Shown piece after piece: positions 43,935-57,650 of a stretch of 64,000 nucleotides of DNA. Made by a program: the position numbers and the translations under genes. Positions within the stretch are counted from its first letter, which is position 1; every line of letters begins with the position of its first letter. The notes beneath the pieces were generated by a model. It had not been told where the DNA came from, ran no database searches, and saw only the letters and a program-made list of their open reading frames with translations. Source of the DNA: Carnegiea gigantea (taxonomy: Eukaryota > Streptophyta > Magnoliopsida > Caryophyllales > Cactaceae); contig JAKOGI010000024.1 in the NCBI GenBank assembly GCA_029747015.1, positions 541,001 through 605,000 on the forward strand. Reading direction: 5' to 3'.

Positions 43935-46900
43935 TGTAATACCCATGTTTTATTTAAATTATCTAGCTAGTTTCTTGACATTACGAATCGTATTTTATTA
44001 TTTTAATTAAGTTAGATCCATATCGATGTGCTTGCTTAAGTGGCAATTTTATTAAAAAGAATATTGTTGTTGCTATTATTATTTTTGTTGTTACTATTAG
44101 CTTTGAAAATTTTTTGATGATTTTTAATAAGCATTAATAAGAATTATTATCGATTACTAAATCGAGTAGATTCCCGAATACGGCTAGATTATCAACCTTA
44201 GAATTCGCTTTGTTGTGTATCAAATAGAACCTTGATATATTCGGGAACGAGTAATCGACGAATGATTGTACTAACGATTTAGGTTTAGAATAAGAGGTAT
44301 GAGATTGGACTAAAGATTTTAATTGATGGGCAAGTTTTAACCAAAACAAAAAAAAGGCATCAAGGGGGCCAAAGCCCCCTTCTTCGGGCAAAAAGAATGC
44401 GACAGAGGGGTTTCTTACCCCAACCCCGCAAACCACCAACTCAAATAGAGAGAAAGAGAGATTGAGCGTATGGGAGACAGAGAGAGGAGGCTGGCCAGGT
44501 GCCGCGGCAATGCCGGTGACGGCCGGTTTGCACAGACCCCCGCGATGCCTGAACCCAAGAACGGAGGGACATATCAAGGGCGAGTAAGAGTCGAGGCACC
44601 GTGAATTAGGCACGACTTCGGGGGCTAGGGCACGATTTTGATGGCCAAGGTGGCCGGCGCTAGTAGGGCCGGTTCGTGCGCAGGTGCTGAGAGAGAGAGG
44701 GGTTGAGTGACGACTAATGGTTCTATGGGTTAGGGTTTTAAGAACCCTCAGCCACCACCACGACCACCATAGGCAACCTGACTTAGAGGTCAAGAGAGCG
44801 GGAAGAAAGGGCATGTGAGTAGTAGCAGGCAGATTGGGGTCTATTTGTGTGGTTAAGCGTGACAGCGACGACAGAGTCAAAATCCTTATTTTGAAGCATC
44901 CAAATCGAGCCTAAAAGCCGTCAAAACGGGTCCTTAGTGTGGAGTCCAGGTGAGTGGTTCCTGATTCCTAAACTTATTACTAATTTACAAATGTTTTAGA
45001 AATATTTGTGATAGCTCATTTAGTAGTTAGGTTGAAACCATAACAAGTTATGAAATTGCAAGTAGTTGGTGAATCATTTGGGTTGAACTAAACTGATTTT
45101 GAGGATTGTTGTGGTCGGTGTTATGAGAAGGGAGTTGGGGTTAAGTGATTTAAATTATTGAATAATGGAAGTGTTGATATGTGCTAATTGTGTACTTGCT
45201 TCCATGATTGAACGTGTATGCATGAATCTTTAATTCATTTCGAGTATCGCCATGACAATGTATAGACGTTAAATGCTTTCAGCCTTCGATTGCGTGCTGT
45301 TGAATTAAGATTGTGATTTTGTTAGCTTGTGACTCATACATCCTATGTGCATATATATCATAACTGAATTCCATGTCCAAGCAGCTGTTCAAATTGGCTA
45401 TTCGCATTTAAGGGTCTCCTGTAGACTAATTAATGAAATAGAAATCAATTTGATTGAAAACTACTTGATTCACTATTAAGCATACGCTAGCATTCTCGCA
45501 TTAATTCTTTTGAATAATTACATTCTTCGAATAATTTATTTAAGAGTAGTTTGCTCATTTTTGTGACTAAAACAACGTCCTGGCTGCTTAAATAAGCGAT
45601 CTAAATATTTATTGATTCCTTAGTTGTTTCTCGAACCTGCTTAAATGGCCAGCGGGTTGGAAACAATGGGAATTATGAATGATATGCTTGTGTTATGCTT
45701 AAAGGTGTGCGTTGATAAGCATGAATGCGAATTGCTGTGGTATGACAAGCATGTTGAGTTATATGATTAGTAATAACTGTATACCATTCGTTTAACAAGG
45801 ATACTTTTAAGCAAACTAACTACGAATGAGTTGTAGGCATGTAAGCTTTTGAGACAAGTTTTAATGACATTTCCTTTGAGAAATGAATGTGTATTTGGTC
45901 ATTAACTCATTAGAAGCATAATGTGACAAGATGAATGGTTGTATGCTTTTTAAAAATTGAATGACCCTATTAAGGCCTTTAGCCTTCATGAGAATGAAAG
46001 TTCCATTGACATGATGCAATGCAAGTTTTGAGACAAAATGTGTTATAAAATGATTGTTGCATTTGAAATGTAAAGAAATTGAGATATTCATGTGTGAATG
46101 CAGCTATTAATATTTAAAAATGAGTTTTCATATTTCCTGTCTTGAAGAGTGAATGAATATGCAAAGATTAATGCATTTTAAGCATATTTTTCCAAGTGAG
46201 TAGTTTTATGCTTCTGAGTCGATGTGAAATCATTAAGGTTTCGAGCCTTATGGGAATGAGAATGTCATTGTTCTGATATAATGAAAGTTTTAATATATAC
46301 GCATTTAGAGGTGAAATGCATCTAAAATGTTTTAGGCTAGGAAGATGGTGTAACATGTATAATGATTAGAGAGAATGCCCGGTTCTTGGGAATCCTAACG
46401 CCTAGGGAGATAGAGTCAAAAGTGAGAACCCTAGAAGACCCTGACTGGGGTAATATGTTACCCAGGGAGTAGACACAAAAGTGGGAACCCTACAAGATCG
46501 TGATAGGGATAACATGAAATGTGATTAACGATCTCACTGGTACGATGGAAAGTGAACTAGGGCCTTACCCATACCTAGCACAAATATGAGATTCAAATAC
46601 CTATGAAAATAATTTCGTACGTGACACATGATGTGAATGCCTCACTCAAGGGTGATATTGGTGTAAAGATTTGAAAACGTGCATATTTTTTTGAAAAGAG
46701 TTTTTATTCAGTTCCAATTATTTGCCAAGTGCATAACGACAGTTTTGTAAGAACTCTCATTGATTTAAGCAATATGCATTAATCTCAAACTCTTGCAAAA
46801 AAAGAAAAGAAGTCTTACGTGATCATTTCGTTTAAACTCCTTGGCGTTAGGAGCTTATATGTGAACTACGTGCTCTATCATATCCAATATATGAATCATT

Positions 46901-47828
46901 GCATGAGATAGCTTATTAATGAATCTTTCGTGCGTATTATGTGATGTTATGCTTACATTGTGTGATCTTATATTGATATAATATGAAATTACCACCGATA
47001 AGTTATAAGAGACTTAGTTCAGGTAAGTTGAGTACCTTGTGTAAATTAGAAGAAGTATAGGGTTACCATCGTATGAGAAAGGCCATTGAGGTGACAATAG
47101 ATGTGGAAAGCTATACATGCCTATTATATGATATTATATATCAGACTCTGTGTGTAAGTGCTACTTAAAGGATGACGTGCAACTGTTTTGTTTTCTGGGG
47201 GTTGGGAGTCATTCACTGAGCATATGGTAGCTCATCCCCCTATCTTTTCCCCTTTATCCTTGGTTCCTAAAGTGATAGGTAGAAGTCAGTTCACATAAGC
47301 CGTGGTGGAGTCTACCTTGCAGCCTTGGAAGTGAACTTATATGCTTTTGTAGTTAAGTTGTGAGCTTAGTAGTGTATTATGATGTAATTTAAGTTGTTGA
47401 ATGCATATAAGGTAGTTACTGAAGCCATGTAAAGCATATTTGTTTAGAAGTTACTCTGTATAGCTATGTGAGCTGACCATCTGATTTATCATTCCTCTGA
47501 AAGCTGGAATTGTTTATTTTCTTTTGGGATGTGAACCCCAGTATTCCAGATATATGATCCGTTGAGTTGTATATTTTATTTCCATCTTATTATATAACTT
47601 GAATGTTTGGCATACTCTAGGCGAGTGGCCCATAGAGTTGTGATCTTCGACGAGTAGCCATTGCGTTATGAATGTATGTTGTGTGTTTATCAAGTGCAAG
47701 AAACCATTGTAAGGTTAGAAGCCTGGTTTTAGCCCATTTTTAGGCGAAACTCCTTCCGTTTTGCCCCAGAATTTAGGTAGGAATTAAGAAATCATTGATA
47801 CTTCTAATCCTAGGGTTTGAGGGTGTCA
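43935..47828 (+). repeat. 5' LTR of the LARD
   Basis: Starts TGTAATACCC and ends GGGTGTCA. It aligns with 51251-55093 throughout, with frequent substitutions and several indels. A GC-rich block (44370-44880) with GAGAGAAAGAGAGATTGA and GCCGGCC words is followed by AT-rich sequence. The 248-codon minus-strand ORF at 44134-44880 is in this block and is split by a frame change in the other LTR. Confidence 0.88.
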
Positions 47829-47832
47829 CGGA

Positions 47833-47844
47833 TGGTATCAGAGT
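47833..47844 (+). promoter_or_regulatory. LARD primer-binding site, initiator-Met tRNA
   Basis: TGGTATCAGAGT starts 4 bp after the 5' LTR, one mismatch from the standard site. Confidence 0.85.
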
Positions 47845-50800
47845 AAGGTCCTGCGACCACAGGCCGCGACCTGAGTCTTGTATTTCATTTAGTTATCTAG
47901 GAGCGCATTTTTAATGACATGGTGTATGACGTGTTATTATGTGCAAATGTGATTTTGATGTGAAATTTAGTGCGTTTAGCTAGCCATGTACGACTTCAGT
48001 GAGCTCATCAATTGAGTGAATGAACCATTTGCTAGAACATAGATTGAATGACTTGCATTCTCGTAGATGAGCTAAGTGTTAGCCTAATAATGACTGTTTT
48101 GTATACACACCTTGGTAATTTAAATTAAAAGTTCAAAGAATGCTTGGTTGAATTCAAATTATTGGAAAAGTCTTAACTCTAAGCTCATTTTTGCCCCTAA
48201 AGTATGATTTACTCCTTCGGCCCCATAATGGACTGAGCAGACGTACTCAATGGTTGGTAGAGAAAGGGCTAGAAGTAGTTGAACTATTCTCCTTTCGAAA
48301 CCTAGAGCCGTTGAAAGTTAAGATCCTTCCTAAATAGTGAGTTAAGGTTTTTCTTTCGCACTAAAGAGACCTTTCTAATTATATAGTTAGACCTTACTGT
48401 TGCGTCTGAAGACTTACATTTTTTTACAATAATGTTCGAGCCTCATTCTATAAACAAAATTTCAATGTTCAACTAGATATTTTGAATACCTACATGCCAA
48501 GATGCATTCGTTGCTTGATGTGTTGATGATAAGTTCTTAGTAAGTGACTAAAAAATTGGTTTTCTTGACTAAAGGTTCTTTTAGACGATAACCATTTTTA
48601 TGTACAATCTCCATTGCTAAAGGAACTAAGTGCGAACTTTGTATTCGTACATGTTGATATGGGTGATTGTGATAGAGTAGTTGATTGTTGCCTAAGTGTT
48701 ATTCCAAGTCATCCGTGTAAGTGCTATTAATGCCTAGATAAGGCCTTGATCTAGATTGTTAATCATATCAGGGGCCCTCCTTGCTTCCCAATATGCAACT
48801 ACTATTACACATGAGTCAGTTAGGCTTTATGCTTATCGTGGCATGTAATGCTATTCTTATTATATGATTGATAACGTCCTGGTTATATCAACCATAGCAC
48901 ACCTAGAACAGAAATAAAAGGAAGAACCTGACAAACTTTAGAATTGTTATACCACATATATCACCTCGTTACCCCTTGGGGCAATGATCTACACCTTTCC
49001 AACATCTTCTTAAGCACTAATACCAGGCGCAGAATCTGGAATGCCCCATAGTAGAAGGTAGAACCTTCCCTTCCGTATTAAGAGTCCTTCGAACTTCTAC
49101 AATCACTTTATGAGACAAATGTATTGCAAAACCCCAACCTATACTCATAAGACCATTAATTCCATTGTTCTTACCCCTTGTTAGTTGATTGGTGGCCAGC
49201 TCCAAACAATTTAGACAAACCTCAAAGCATACCATTGATCTTAGGTTTTAAAGGAGGGTGGTACTCATGTATACTAATCTAGATGTCTTTCCATAGAACG
49301 CTACCGTGAACCTATGTGTTTTGAACCATATGCATGACATTATGAATATAGTCAAGTTATCGAAGCCCATATAGTTACTTAGGTTCGTTATGCACGGTCA
49401 TTCAGGTGTCTTGTGAATGAATTGTTTAGTAAATGCACATCATGGTCTTTGACTGACTTGAGTTTGGTTTGGCATATGACTTGATTATCCAGATGATTTG
49501 ACTTTTGTAATTCGTGGCATGGCATGACCTCCGAGTTGTTATTTGCATTCCATGAACTCCTTGATCTCATGATATAGCTTAATAACTACATATATACGTA
49601 CTTAAAGCAAGATGCAGTGGCCATAGTATTGTATACAATCTAAAGTCCATAAAAGCTTAAATAGTTACTTAAGTTCATTATTCATGATCAATTATGTGTT
49701 TTATGAATGAATTACATAGTAAACACACTTCTTGGAGTTTGCTTGGCTTGGGATTGAATAAGCACGTGGCTAAATTAATTAGACGATTTAACTTATGAAA
49801 GTTTTTGCTCAGTGTGACCTCTAAGTCATTACTTACCCTTTTACAAATTCTATTACCTTACCATATAGTTTGAGCAATCATATACCTATTACTTAATATA
49901 TGGCATAATGATTGTTAGAGTTTGCGGGCACATATGTGCACTCTTGTACGTGTCATGTACCTTGTGGGTTTTTCATAGGAAATTCTAGAGTTGTATTATT
50001 TTAGCCATTATGCTTGATGCTATTGCCATTTTACTATATCATGATGATCATACGTGGCCTTGCCTCCATTCTAAATGCCTTGTTGATGAGTCATCATGCT
50101 ACTATTCTACGTGTTATCATTATTATGTTCGAACCCAATGCCAACACTTACACGTCTCTAAGCATAACTAAGAAACCATGTGTCTACCTCCCTTAAATGA
50201 TTTTTGTTTATACCTTCACCACCGATTGACTTACATTCTTGCCCTTGCATTTTCCCTTCAAATTGTTCCTATCTGTATGTAACGTTGATTCACGTTACAA
50301 GCGATTCTTAATCCTTGGTGTGCTCTGCTGTTGACTCTAAGTGATGTCAATGTGATCTCGAGCGCTATTTCAAGTTCCGTCATTGTTAATACGACGTAAT
50401 ATGATGTCTCCACTACTTTGGTGGGATGTGATTTTCTAGTTAATCGATTTAACCTTAGAATGATTTGATATCTTCATGCTTTCAAATGAACCTCGTTAAG
50501 CTAATCGCTTTCTTACGACCTTGACATGTCCTATCTAAGTTTCCATGAATGAAGGACCTAAAAGTTAGCTAGGGTTGATGTATAAACATAGGAATGTCGA
50601 TTACACATGTTTTTCTATGTGAATTGCTTGCTATATACGTGTTAGATGAGTTCATATTGCTTATGATTCTTAGGTTTAAGAATGTTGAGTTGCTGATTCC
50701 ATGCAATGTCATTGTAATAAAGTGATGCCACATGTTGCTATGTCATGCCGTTATCACTTTAATGTGTTATAGGACTCTCCAGGTTAACTCTTTTGACCCT

Positions 50801-51238
50801 AAAAGTGATTTGAATTCATGTTTTAGAAAGAAACTACCTGTATATGACCCTAAAATGTTAAGGCCTAATTGTCATACCTTTAGATTCCGATTTTTAACGA
50901 TGCACATACATAGAGTTGTTGTTCACTATACGAGTAGTATCTCCACAATTGAGAGTCAATATTTGTTTTTAAAACAAGTTAATATGGTTCTCCATGCCAA
51001 CTCAATTGCCCCTCTTTGATGCGATTTGCCCTCATTGCCTAAATAGAGTGAGTATGCGCTTGAAGAGGATTGGCGAGGAGGAGACTAGAAACCATAAGCC
51101 CTTTTTCTTTCAATTTGAAAGATGCAGATTATTGCAAAATGAAACCTTTTGGAATCTATCGTGCAGACCATAGTACGTGTGTGCATGTTGTGTTTGGTTG
51201 AACTGTGAACTTTAGAATTTCAAGGATGAAATTCTTTT
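47845..51238 (+). other. LARD internal region, non-coding
   Basis: 3.4 kb with only short scattered ORFs (for example 50732-51019) and no Gag, protease, RT or integrase motif in any frame I could read. Words such as GTGAATGAATT and AAGTCATATGCCA recur loosely at 49330-49860 in two related stretches of about 300 bp (near 49360-49560 and 49640-49830), a small internal duplication. Confidence 0.6.
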
Positions 51239-51250
51239 GAGGGGGAAGAA
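51239..51250 (+). promoter_or_regulatory. LARD polypurine tract
   Basis: GAGGGGGAAGAA directly precedes the 3' LTR. Confidence 0.85.
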
Positions 51251-54200
51251 TATAATACCCGCATTTTATTTAAAGTACCTAGCCTATTTCTTGACAATAC
51301 GAATCGTATTTTATTATTTTAGTTAAGTTAGATCCATATCGATGTATTTGCTTAGGTGGTCATTTTATTAAAAAGAATATTGTTGTTGTTATTATTACTA
51401 TTGTTGTTACTATTAGTTTTCAAAATTTTTCAATGATTTTTAATAAGCATTAATAAGAATTATTATTGATTAGTAAATCAAGTAGATTCCCAAATACGAC
51501 TAGATTGTCAATCTTAGAATTAGTTTCATTGTTTATTAAATAGAACCTTGATATATTCGAGAACGAGTAATCAACAAATGATTCTATTAACTTTTTGGGT
51601 TTAGAATAAGAGGTATGAGATTGGACTAAAGATTCTAGTTGATGGGCAAGTTTTAACCAAAACAAAAAAAAAGGAATCAAAAGGGGGGCCGAAGCCCCCT
51701 TCTTCGGGCAAAAAGAACGCGGCAGGGAGGTTTCTCACCCAAACCTGCAAACCACCAACTCAAAGAGAGAGAAAGAGAGATTGATCGAAGGGGGCAGAGA
51801 GAGAGAAAAGGCCGGCCAGGGGGTGCGGCAACGGCGGCGCTGCACCGGCGACCGGCCGGTTTACACAGAGCCCTGCGATGCCTAAACCCAAGAACGGAAG
51901 GACAGATCGAGGGCGAGCAAGAGGGAACTCGATGCACCGTGAATTGGGCGCGATTCCGATGACTGGGGCATGATTTCAGTGGCCAAGGTGGCTGGCTCCG
52001 GTAGGGCCGGTTCGTGCACAAGTGGTGAGAGAGAGAAGGGTTGAGTGACGACTAACGGTTCTGTGGGATAGTGTTCTAAAAACCCTCAGCCACCACCACG
52101 ACCACCATAGGCGGCCTAACTTGGAGGTTGAGAGAACGGAAAGAAAGGGCATGTAAGCAGTAGCAAGCAGACTGGGGTTTGTTCGCATGCGTTAAGCGTG
52201 ACAGCGGTGATAGAGTCAAAATCCTGATTTTGAAGCATCCAAATCGAGCCCAAAAGCCCTTAGAACGGATCCTTAGCTTAGAGTCTAGGTGGGTGGCTCC
52301 TGATTCCTAAACCTATTACTAATTCACAAATATTTCTGAAATATCTGTGATAGCTGATTTAGTAGTTAGGTTGAAACCATAATGAGTTGTGAAATTGCAA
52401 GCAGTTGGTGAATCAATTAGGTTAAACTAAACCGATTTTGAGAATTGTTGTGGTCGGTGCTATGATGGGGGAGTTCGGGTTGAGTGATTTAAATTGGTGA
52501 ATTATGGAAGTGTTGATATGTGCTAATTGTGCACTTGCTTCCGTGATTAAACGTGTTTGCATGAATCTTGAATTCATTTCGAGTATCGCCATGACAATAT
52601 ATAGACATTAAATGCTTCGAGCCCTCAATTGCATGCTGCTGAATTAAGATTGTGATTTTGTTAGCCTGTGACTTATACGTGCTATGTGTATATATGTCAT
52701 GACTGAATTCCACGTCCAAGTAGCTGTTCAAATTGCCTATTCGTGTTTAAGGGTCTCCTGCTAACTAACTAATGGAATGGCAATCAATTTGATTGAAAAC
52801 CGCTTGATTCACTATTAAGCATATGCTAGCATTCTCGCATTAATGCTTTCGAATAATTACATTCTTTATGTAATTTATTTAAGAGTAGTTTGCTCATTTT
52901 CGTGACTAAAAAACGTCATGGCTGCTTAAACAAGCAACCTGGATATTTATTGATTCCTTAGTTGTTTCTTGAATCGACTTAAATGGCCAACAGGTTAGAA
53001 ACCACGCGAAATATGAATCAATATGCTTGTGTTATGCTTTAAGGTGTACGTTAATAAGCATGAATGTGATTTGCTGTGGTATGACAAGCATGTTGAGTTA
53101 TGTGACTAGTAATGATTGTATACCATTCATTTTACAAGGATACTTTTAAGCAAACAAACTACAAATGAGTTGTAGGCATGTAAAATTTTAAGACAAGTTT
53201 TAATGACGTTTCCTTTGAGAAATGAATACGTATTTGGTCATTAACTCATTAGAAGCATAATGTGACAAGATGAATGGTTGTATGCTTTTTAAAAGTTGAA
53301 TGACCCTATTAAGGTGTTTAGCCTTCATGAGAATGGAAGTGCCATTGACATGATACAATGCGAGTTTTGAGACAAAATGTGTTATGAAATGATTATTGCA
53401 TTTGAAATGTAAAGAAAAGGAGATATTCATGTGTGAATGCAATGATTAATGTTTAAAAACGAGTTTCCATATTGCCTGTCTTGAAGAGTGAATGAATATG
53501 CAAAGATTAACTCATTTTAAGCATATTTTGCCAAATGAGTGGTTGTGTACTTCTGAATCGATGTGAAATCATTAAGGCTTCGAGCCTCATGAGAATAAAG
53601 ATGCATTTAGACGTGAAATGCGTCTAAAATGTTTTGGGCGAGGACAATGGTGCTACATGTATAATGATTAGGGAAAATGTCCGGTTCTCGGGAACTCTAT
53701 GCCTAGGGAGATAGACCCAGAGGTGGAAACCCTAGAAGACCCTAATGGGGGTAATATGTTGGACAGGGAGTAGGCCCAGAAGTGGTAACCCTAGAAGATC
53801 CCGATGGGGATAACAGGAAATGTGAGTGACGATCTCACTGGTACGATGGAATGTGAGTGACGGCCTCACCCGTACCTAGCACAGATGTGAGATTTCGATG
53901 CCTATGAAAATGATTTCGTACGTGACACACGATGTGAATGCCTCATTCGAGGGTGATATTGGTGTAAAGATTTGAAAACGTGCGTATTTTCTTGAAAAGA
54001 GTGTTTATGTAGTTCCAATTATTTGTTAAGTGCATAATGACGGTTTTATAAGAACTCTCATTGATTTAAGTGATATGCATTGATCTTAATCTCTTGCCCC
54101 AAAAAAAAAAAGTGATCATTTTGTCTAAACTCCTTGATGTTAGGAGCTTATAACATGAACTACGTATTCTATCACATCCAATACATGAATCGTTGTGTGA

Positions 54201-55093
54201 GATAGCTTATTAATGAATCCTGCGTGCGTGTTATGTGACGTTATGCTTACATTGATATAATATGATATTACCACCAATAAGCTATAAGAGACTTAGTTCA
54301 GGCAAGTTGACTACCTTGGGCGTGAATTAGAAGAAGTATAGGGTTACCATCACACTAGAAAGGTCATTGAGGTGGCAATAGATGTGGAAGGCCCTACATG
54401 CTTATTATATGATATTATATATCAAACCGTGTGTGTAACTGCTACTTAAAGTATGACGTGCAACTGTTTTGTTTTCTAGGGCTTGGGAGTCATTCACTGA
54501 GCGTGTGGTAGCTCATCCCCCTATCTTTTCCCCTTTACCTCAGGCTCCTAAAGTGACAGATAGAAGTTGGTTCACATAAGCCAAGGTGGGGTCTACCTTG
54601 TTGCCCTGGAAGTAAACTTATATGCTTTTGTAGTTAAGTTATGAGCTTAGTAGCGTATTATGATGTAATTTAAGTTCTTGAATGCATGTACGCTAGTTGC
54701 TGAAGCCATGTAAAGCATATTATTTTGAAGTTGCTCTGTATGGCCATATGAGCCGACCATCTGATTTATCATTTGTCTTGAAGTTGGAATTGTTTATTTT
54801 CTTTTAGGATCTGAACCCTGGTACTCCAGATGTTGATCCATTGAGCTATATCTTTTATTTCCTTCTTATTATTGAACTTGAATGTTTGGTATACTCCAGG
54901 CGAGTGGCCCGTATAGTTGTGATCTCCGGCGAGTACCCGTTAAGTTATGAATGCATGTTGTGCGTTTATCGAGTTTAGGAACCCATTGCAAGGCTAGCCC
55001 ATTTTTTGGTGGAACTCTATCCATTTCGCCCCAGAATTTAAGTAGGAATTAAGAAATCGTTAATACTTCTAACCCTAGGGGTTAGGGGTGTCA
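51251..55093 (+). repeat. 3' LTR of the LARD
   Basis: The counterpart of 43935-47828. The first dinucleotide has decayed from TG to TA. It ends GGGTGTCA before MULE-B sequence resumes. Confidence 0.88.
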
Positions 55094-57650
55094 GACATTC
55101 GCAACAGCTCTCAACCTGAATTGGTCATCGTTAACATTGGGTTACAGGGGCTAGAGGCATGTGACTTAAGATTGTTGAGCTAACCATCCACCATTGATGA
55201 GTTTGATGGTGATATTGGTAAAGATTATGAGAGGGTTTTAGAGGCTAATGAGGCAGACAGTGAGGAAGAGGTTGGCGAAGCAGACGAGTCTGCTAGTGAT
55301 AGTGATATTGATCATAATGAGGATAAGGATTCAGAAGGGTCTAATAAGGATGATGAGTTGTCTTTAGAAGAGGAGGGGAAAGAAGAAGACTATGATAGTG
55401 ACAGTGATTTGGTCTGGGATGAGGATGCTAGGGATGATGAGGCTCTCAAGTATAATTTTGCTAATGCTTACTTCAATGATGTAGATGAAAAACTTATGAA
55501 ACATTACTTTAGCGAGATGTATAGGAATGATAAAACATGGTCCAAGAATAGAGAAGGTAAAATCTCAGTGGTAGTGGGTGATATGTTTGCAAACTAGAAC
55601 GATTGGAGTAAAGTGATTAGACATTATGCTACTCAAGAAGGCTTTTCATTATGGAGGACAAAAAATGATAGGTTTAGACACAGTATAATTTGCAAAAACA
55701 TTGACAGCACCTGGAAGATTCATGTCTCCGCATTTCTTGATGGTATGACATGGCAGATTAAATCTCTTGGAAGAAAGCATTCTTGGCGAAGATTGATAGA
55801 AACTCAATGACTTCTTACTCTTCGATTGCAAAGACATTGTATAGAGAGTACAAAGTAACGCCTTAAATGGAAGTTGTTGATTTGCATAACTTGTTCATGG
55901 AAATGTATGGATTGGATTCACCATATTATATTGTGAGAAGGGCTAAGAGGCTTATGAGGGACTAGATTGAAGGCAAGCACTATGATTCTTATTCTAGATT
56001 GTTAGAGTATATTGAGGAAATAAGGGCAAAGAATCCAGGGTCCATATGTTCATACATATCTCAAAATCCAAATGGTATTCAACTTTTTAAAAGGCTTTTC
56101 ATCTCATTTGAGCAATGATGACTGGTTCTCTAAGGGGTTGTAGGCCATTCATTAGGGTTGATGGCTGCTTCTTAAAAGGGCCTTATAAAGGGATTCTTTT
56201 GGTTGTTATGGGACTAGATGGAAACAATGGCTACTTTTAATTGGCATATGTAGTTGTTCAAGAAGAAACAAGGCCAATCGGTTGTACTTCGTTAAAGTAT
56301 TGAAATTGTGCTTTTCAATGAAGATACTTCCAAATGTCCATTCATATCTGATAGCCAATCAATTAGTATGCCTACCTTTTATGCAAACCTGTTTTGTTTT
56401 CCTATTATACATAACTAATTTCATGATTTACTATTTGTGCAGGGTTTTATTAAGGCTATGGCTGAGGTGTTTTCAGACTCTCCAAGAAGAATGTGTGCAA
56501 TTCATTATTATAGAAACTTTAAAATAGATTTTTTTCATCATCAGCAAAAATCTAACATTAAGTAGATTGTAGGATATTCTATTTTAGCATTTAGGAATGG
56601 TTGATGATTTTTTTTTTTTTTTAAACAATATCCTGTTTAGGTGTGAAACTTCACAACCTATATTACATTGCAGCTAGCGCTTATAATCAGTTTGTCCATC
56701 AGAAAGCCATGGAGGCTATTCAAAAAGATAGTCAGGCTACCTACACTTGGCTTATGAAAGAACCCTTAGAATATTGGGCAAGTTATACCTTTGACCCTAA
56801 CATTAAACTGCTAGACAATGCTACTAACATTATAGAAAGCTTCAATATCTGGATTAGGAAGTTCAGACACAAGTATATGTTATGCCTTTGCTTGAGCATA
56901 TAGGGAAGAGGTTCATGTCTACCATAGTTAAAAGATTTGAGGCTTATTAAGAATGGTCTAGGAAGATATACACTAGGATAAGTACTATGCTGCTAAAGCT
57001 AGAAATTGACAACAAATAGTGTATTGTCACACCAGTTGGAAGGGGGAAGTTCAATGTCCTTGATGGAATGAGAATCTTCATAGTTAATCTCACCACTAGG
57101 CATTATGATTGTATGGTTTGGGATATATCTAGAATCACATGCAAACATGCCATATGGTACATCATCAGGGATAGGAAAAAAAAAAAAAAACTAGAAGATT
57201 TTGTGGATGATGCATACTCCATTGACAAATACAAACACACCTATGATGTGGTGGTGCACCCCATTCGAGACCCAGTTTTCTTGCAACATAGGGGCATATC
57301 TAATTTAGGGCAACCACCAATGAAAAACAAATGACTAAGAATGCTTAAGACAGCTGGAAGAAAAGATGTGACTAAGTGAACTAATTTCCGAGATAAACCA
57401 GTTACAAGTGGAGTATTTTCTATTAATTTGGGCACAACTCTAGAACCCATAGTGGGCTAAGAGGGGAGTTGGTCATTGGATCCAGGAAGTTAACAAAGCC
57501 TAGAAATGTGAAAGGAAAAAGGCCAAGGGGAAGGCCACCTAAAGAGGCCAATGCATTAAAGAGACAAAAGACTCCACACTTGCCTCTCCCCCTTCCAACC
57601 ACCTCAGCCAACCCCATCTTAGTCACAGTCAAGACACAACTAAGGTAACA
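55094..57650 (+). pseudogene. MULE-B transposase (MuDR type), main part, broken
   Basis: An acidic lead (55250-55420, many Asp/Glu/Ser) precedes the MuDR DNA-binding domain: ALKYNFANAYFNDVDEKLMK, a stop at 55595, then WSKVIRHYATQEGFSLWRTK and ICKNIDSTWKIHVSA. The transposase domain follows after stops: DGCFLKGPYKGILLVVMGLD (56160-56220, first catalytic Asp), FIKAMAEVFSDSPRRMCAIH (about 56440-56510) and YHCMVWDISRITCKHAIWYI-like SWIM zinc-finger sequence (57100-57150), with DFVDDAYSIDKY after it. 57519-57540 encodes an AT-hook-like KRPRGRPP in another frame. All domains of a MuDR transposase are present in order, interrupted by stops, frame changes and an A12 run at 57179-57190. Confidence 0.85.

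Larger units (their letters stand above)
43935..55093 (+). mobile_element. LARD-type LTR element with 3.9-kb LTRs and no recognised genes
   Basis: LTRs 43935-47828 and 51251-55093 flank a 3.42-kb interior with an initiator-Met primer site at its left edge and a polypurine tract at its right edge. The interior encodes no recognisable Gag or Pol. These proportions (LTRs longer than the interior, non-coding interior) define large retrotransposon derivatives (LARDs). The right interior edge, GAATTTCAAGGATGAAATTCTTTTGAGGGGGAAGAA, matches the style of the pol 3' end of Tekay/Del chromoviruses, so that lineage is the likely parent and helper. It inserted into MULE-B. I did not find a matching 5-bp target duplication. 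Confidence 0.8.

Noticed and set aside
44134..44880. 248-codon minus-strand ORF
   Set aside because: It lies antisense inside the 5' LTR of the LARD, has no recognisable domain, and the equivalent stretch of the 3' LTR (51450-52188) is broken into separate frames. Its length follows from GC-rich LTR sequence.
43935..55093. Target-site duplication of the LARD
   Set aside because: The five bases on the left (TATTC) and right (GACAT) do not match, so I did not list one. The element boundaries rest on LTR alignment, primer site and purine tract.
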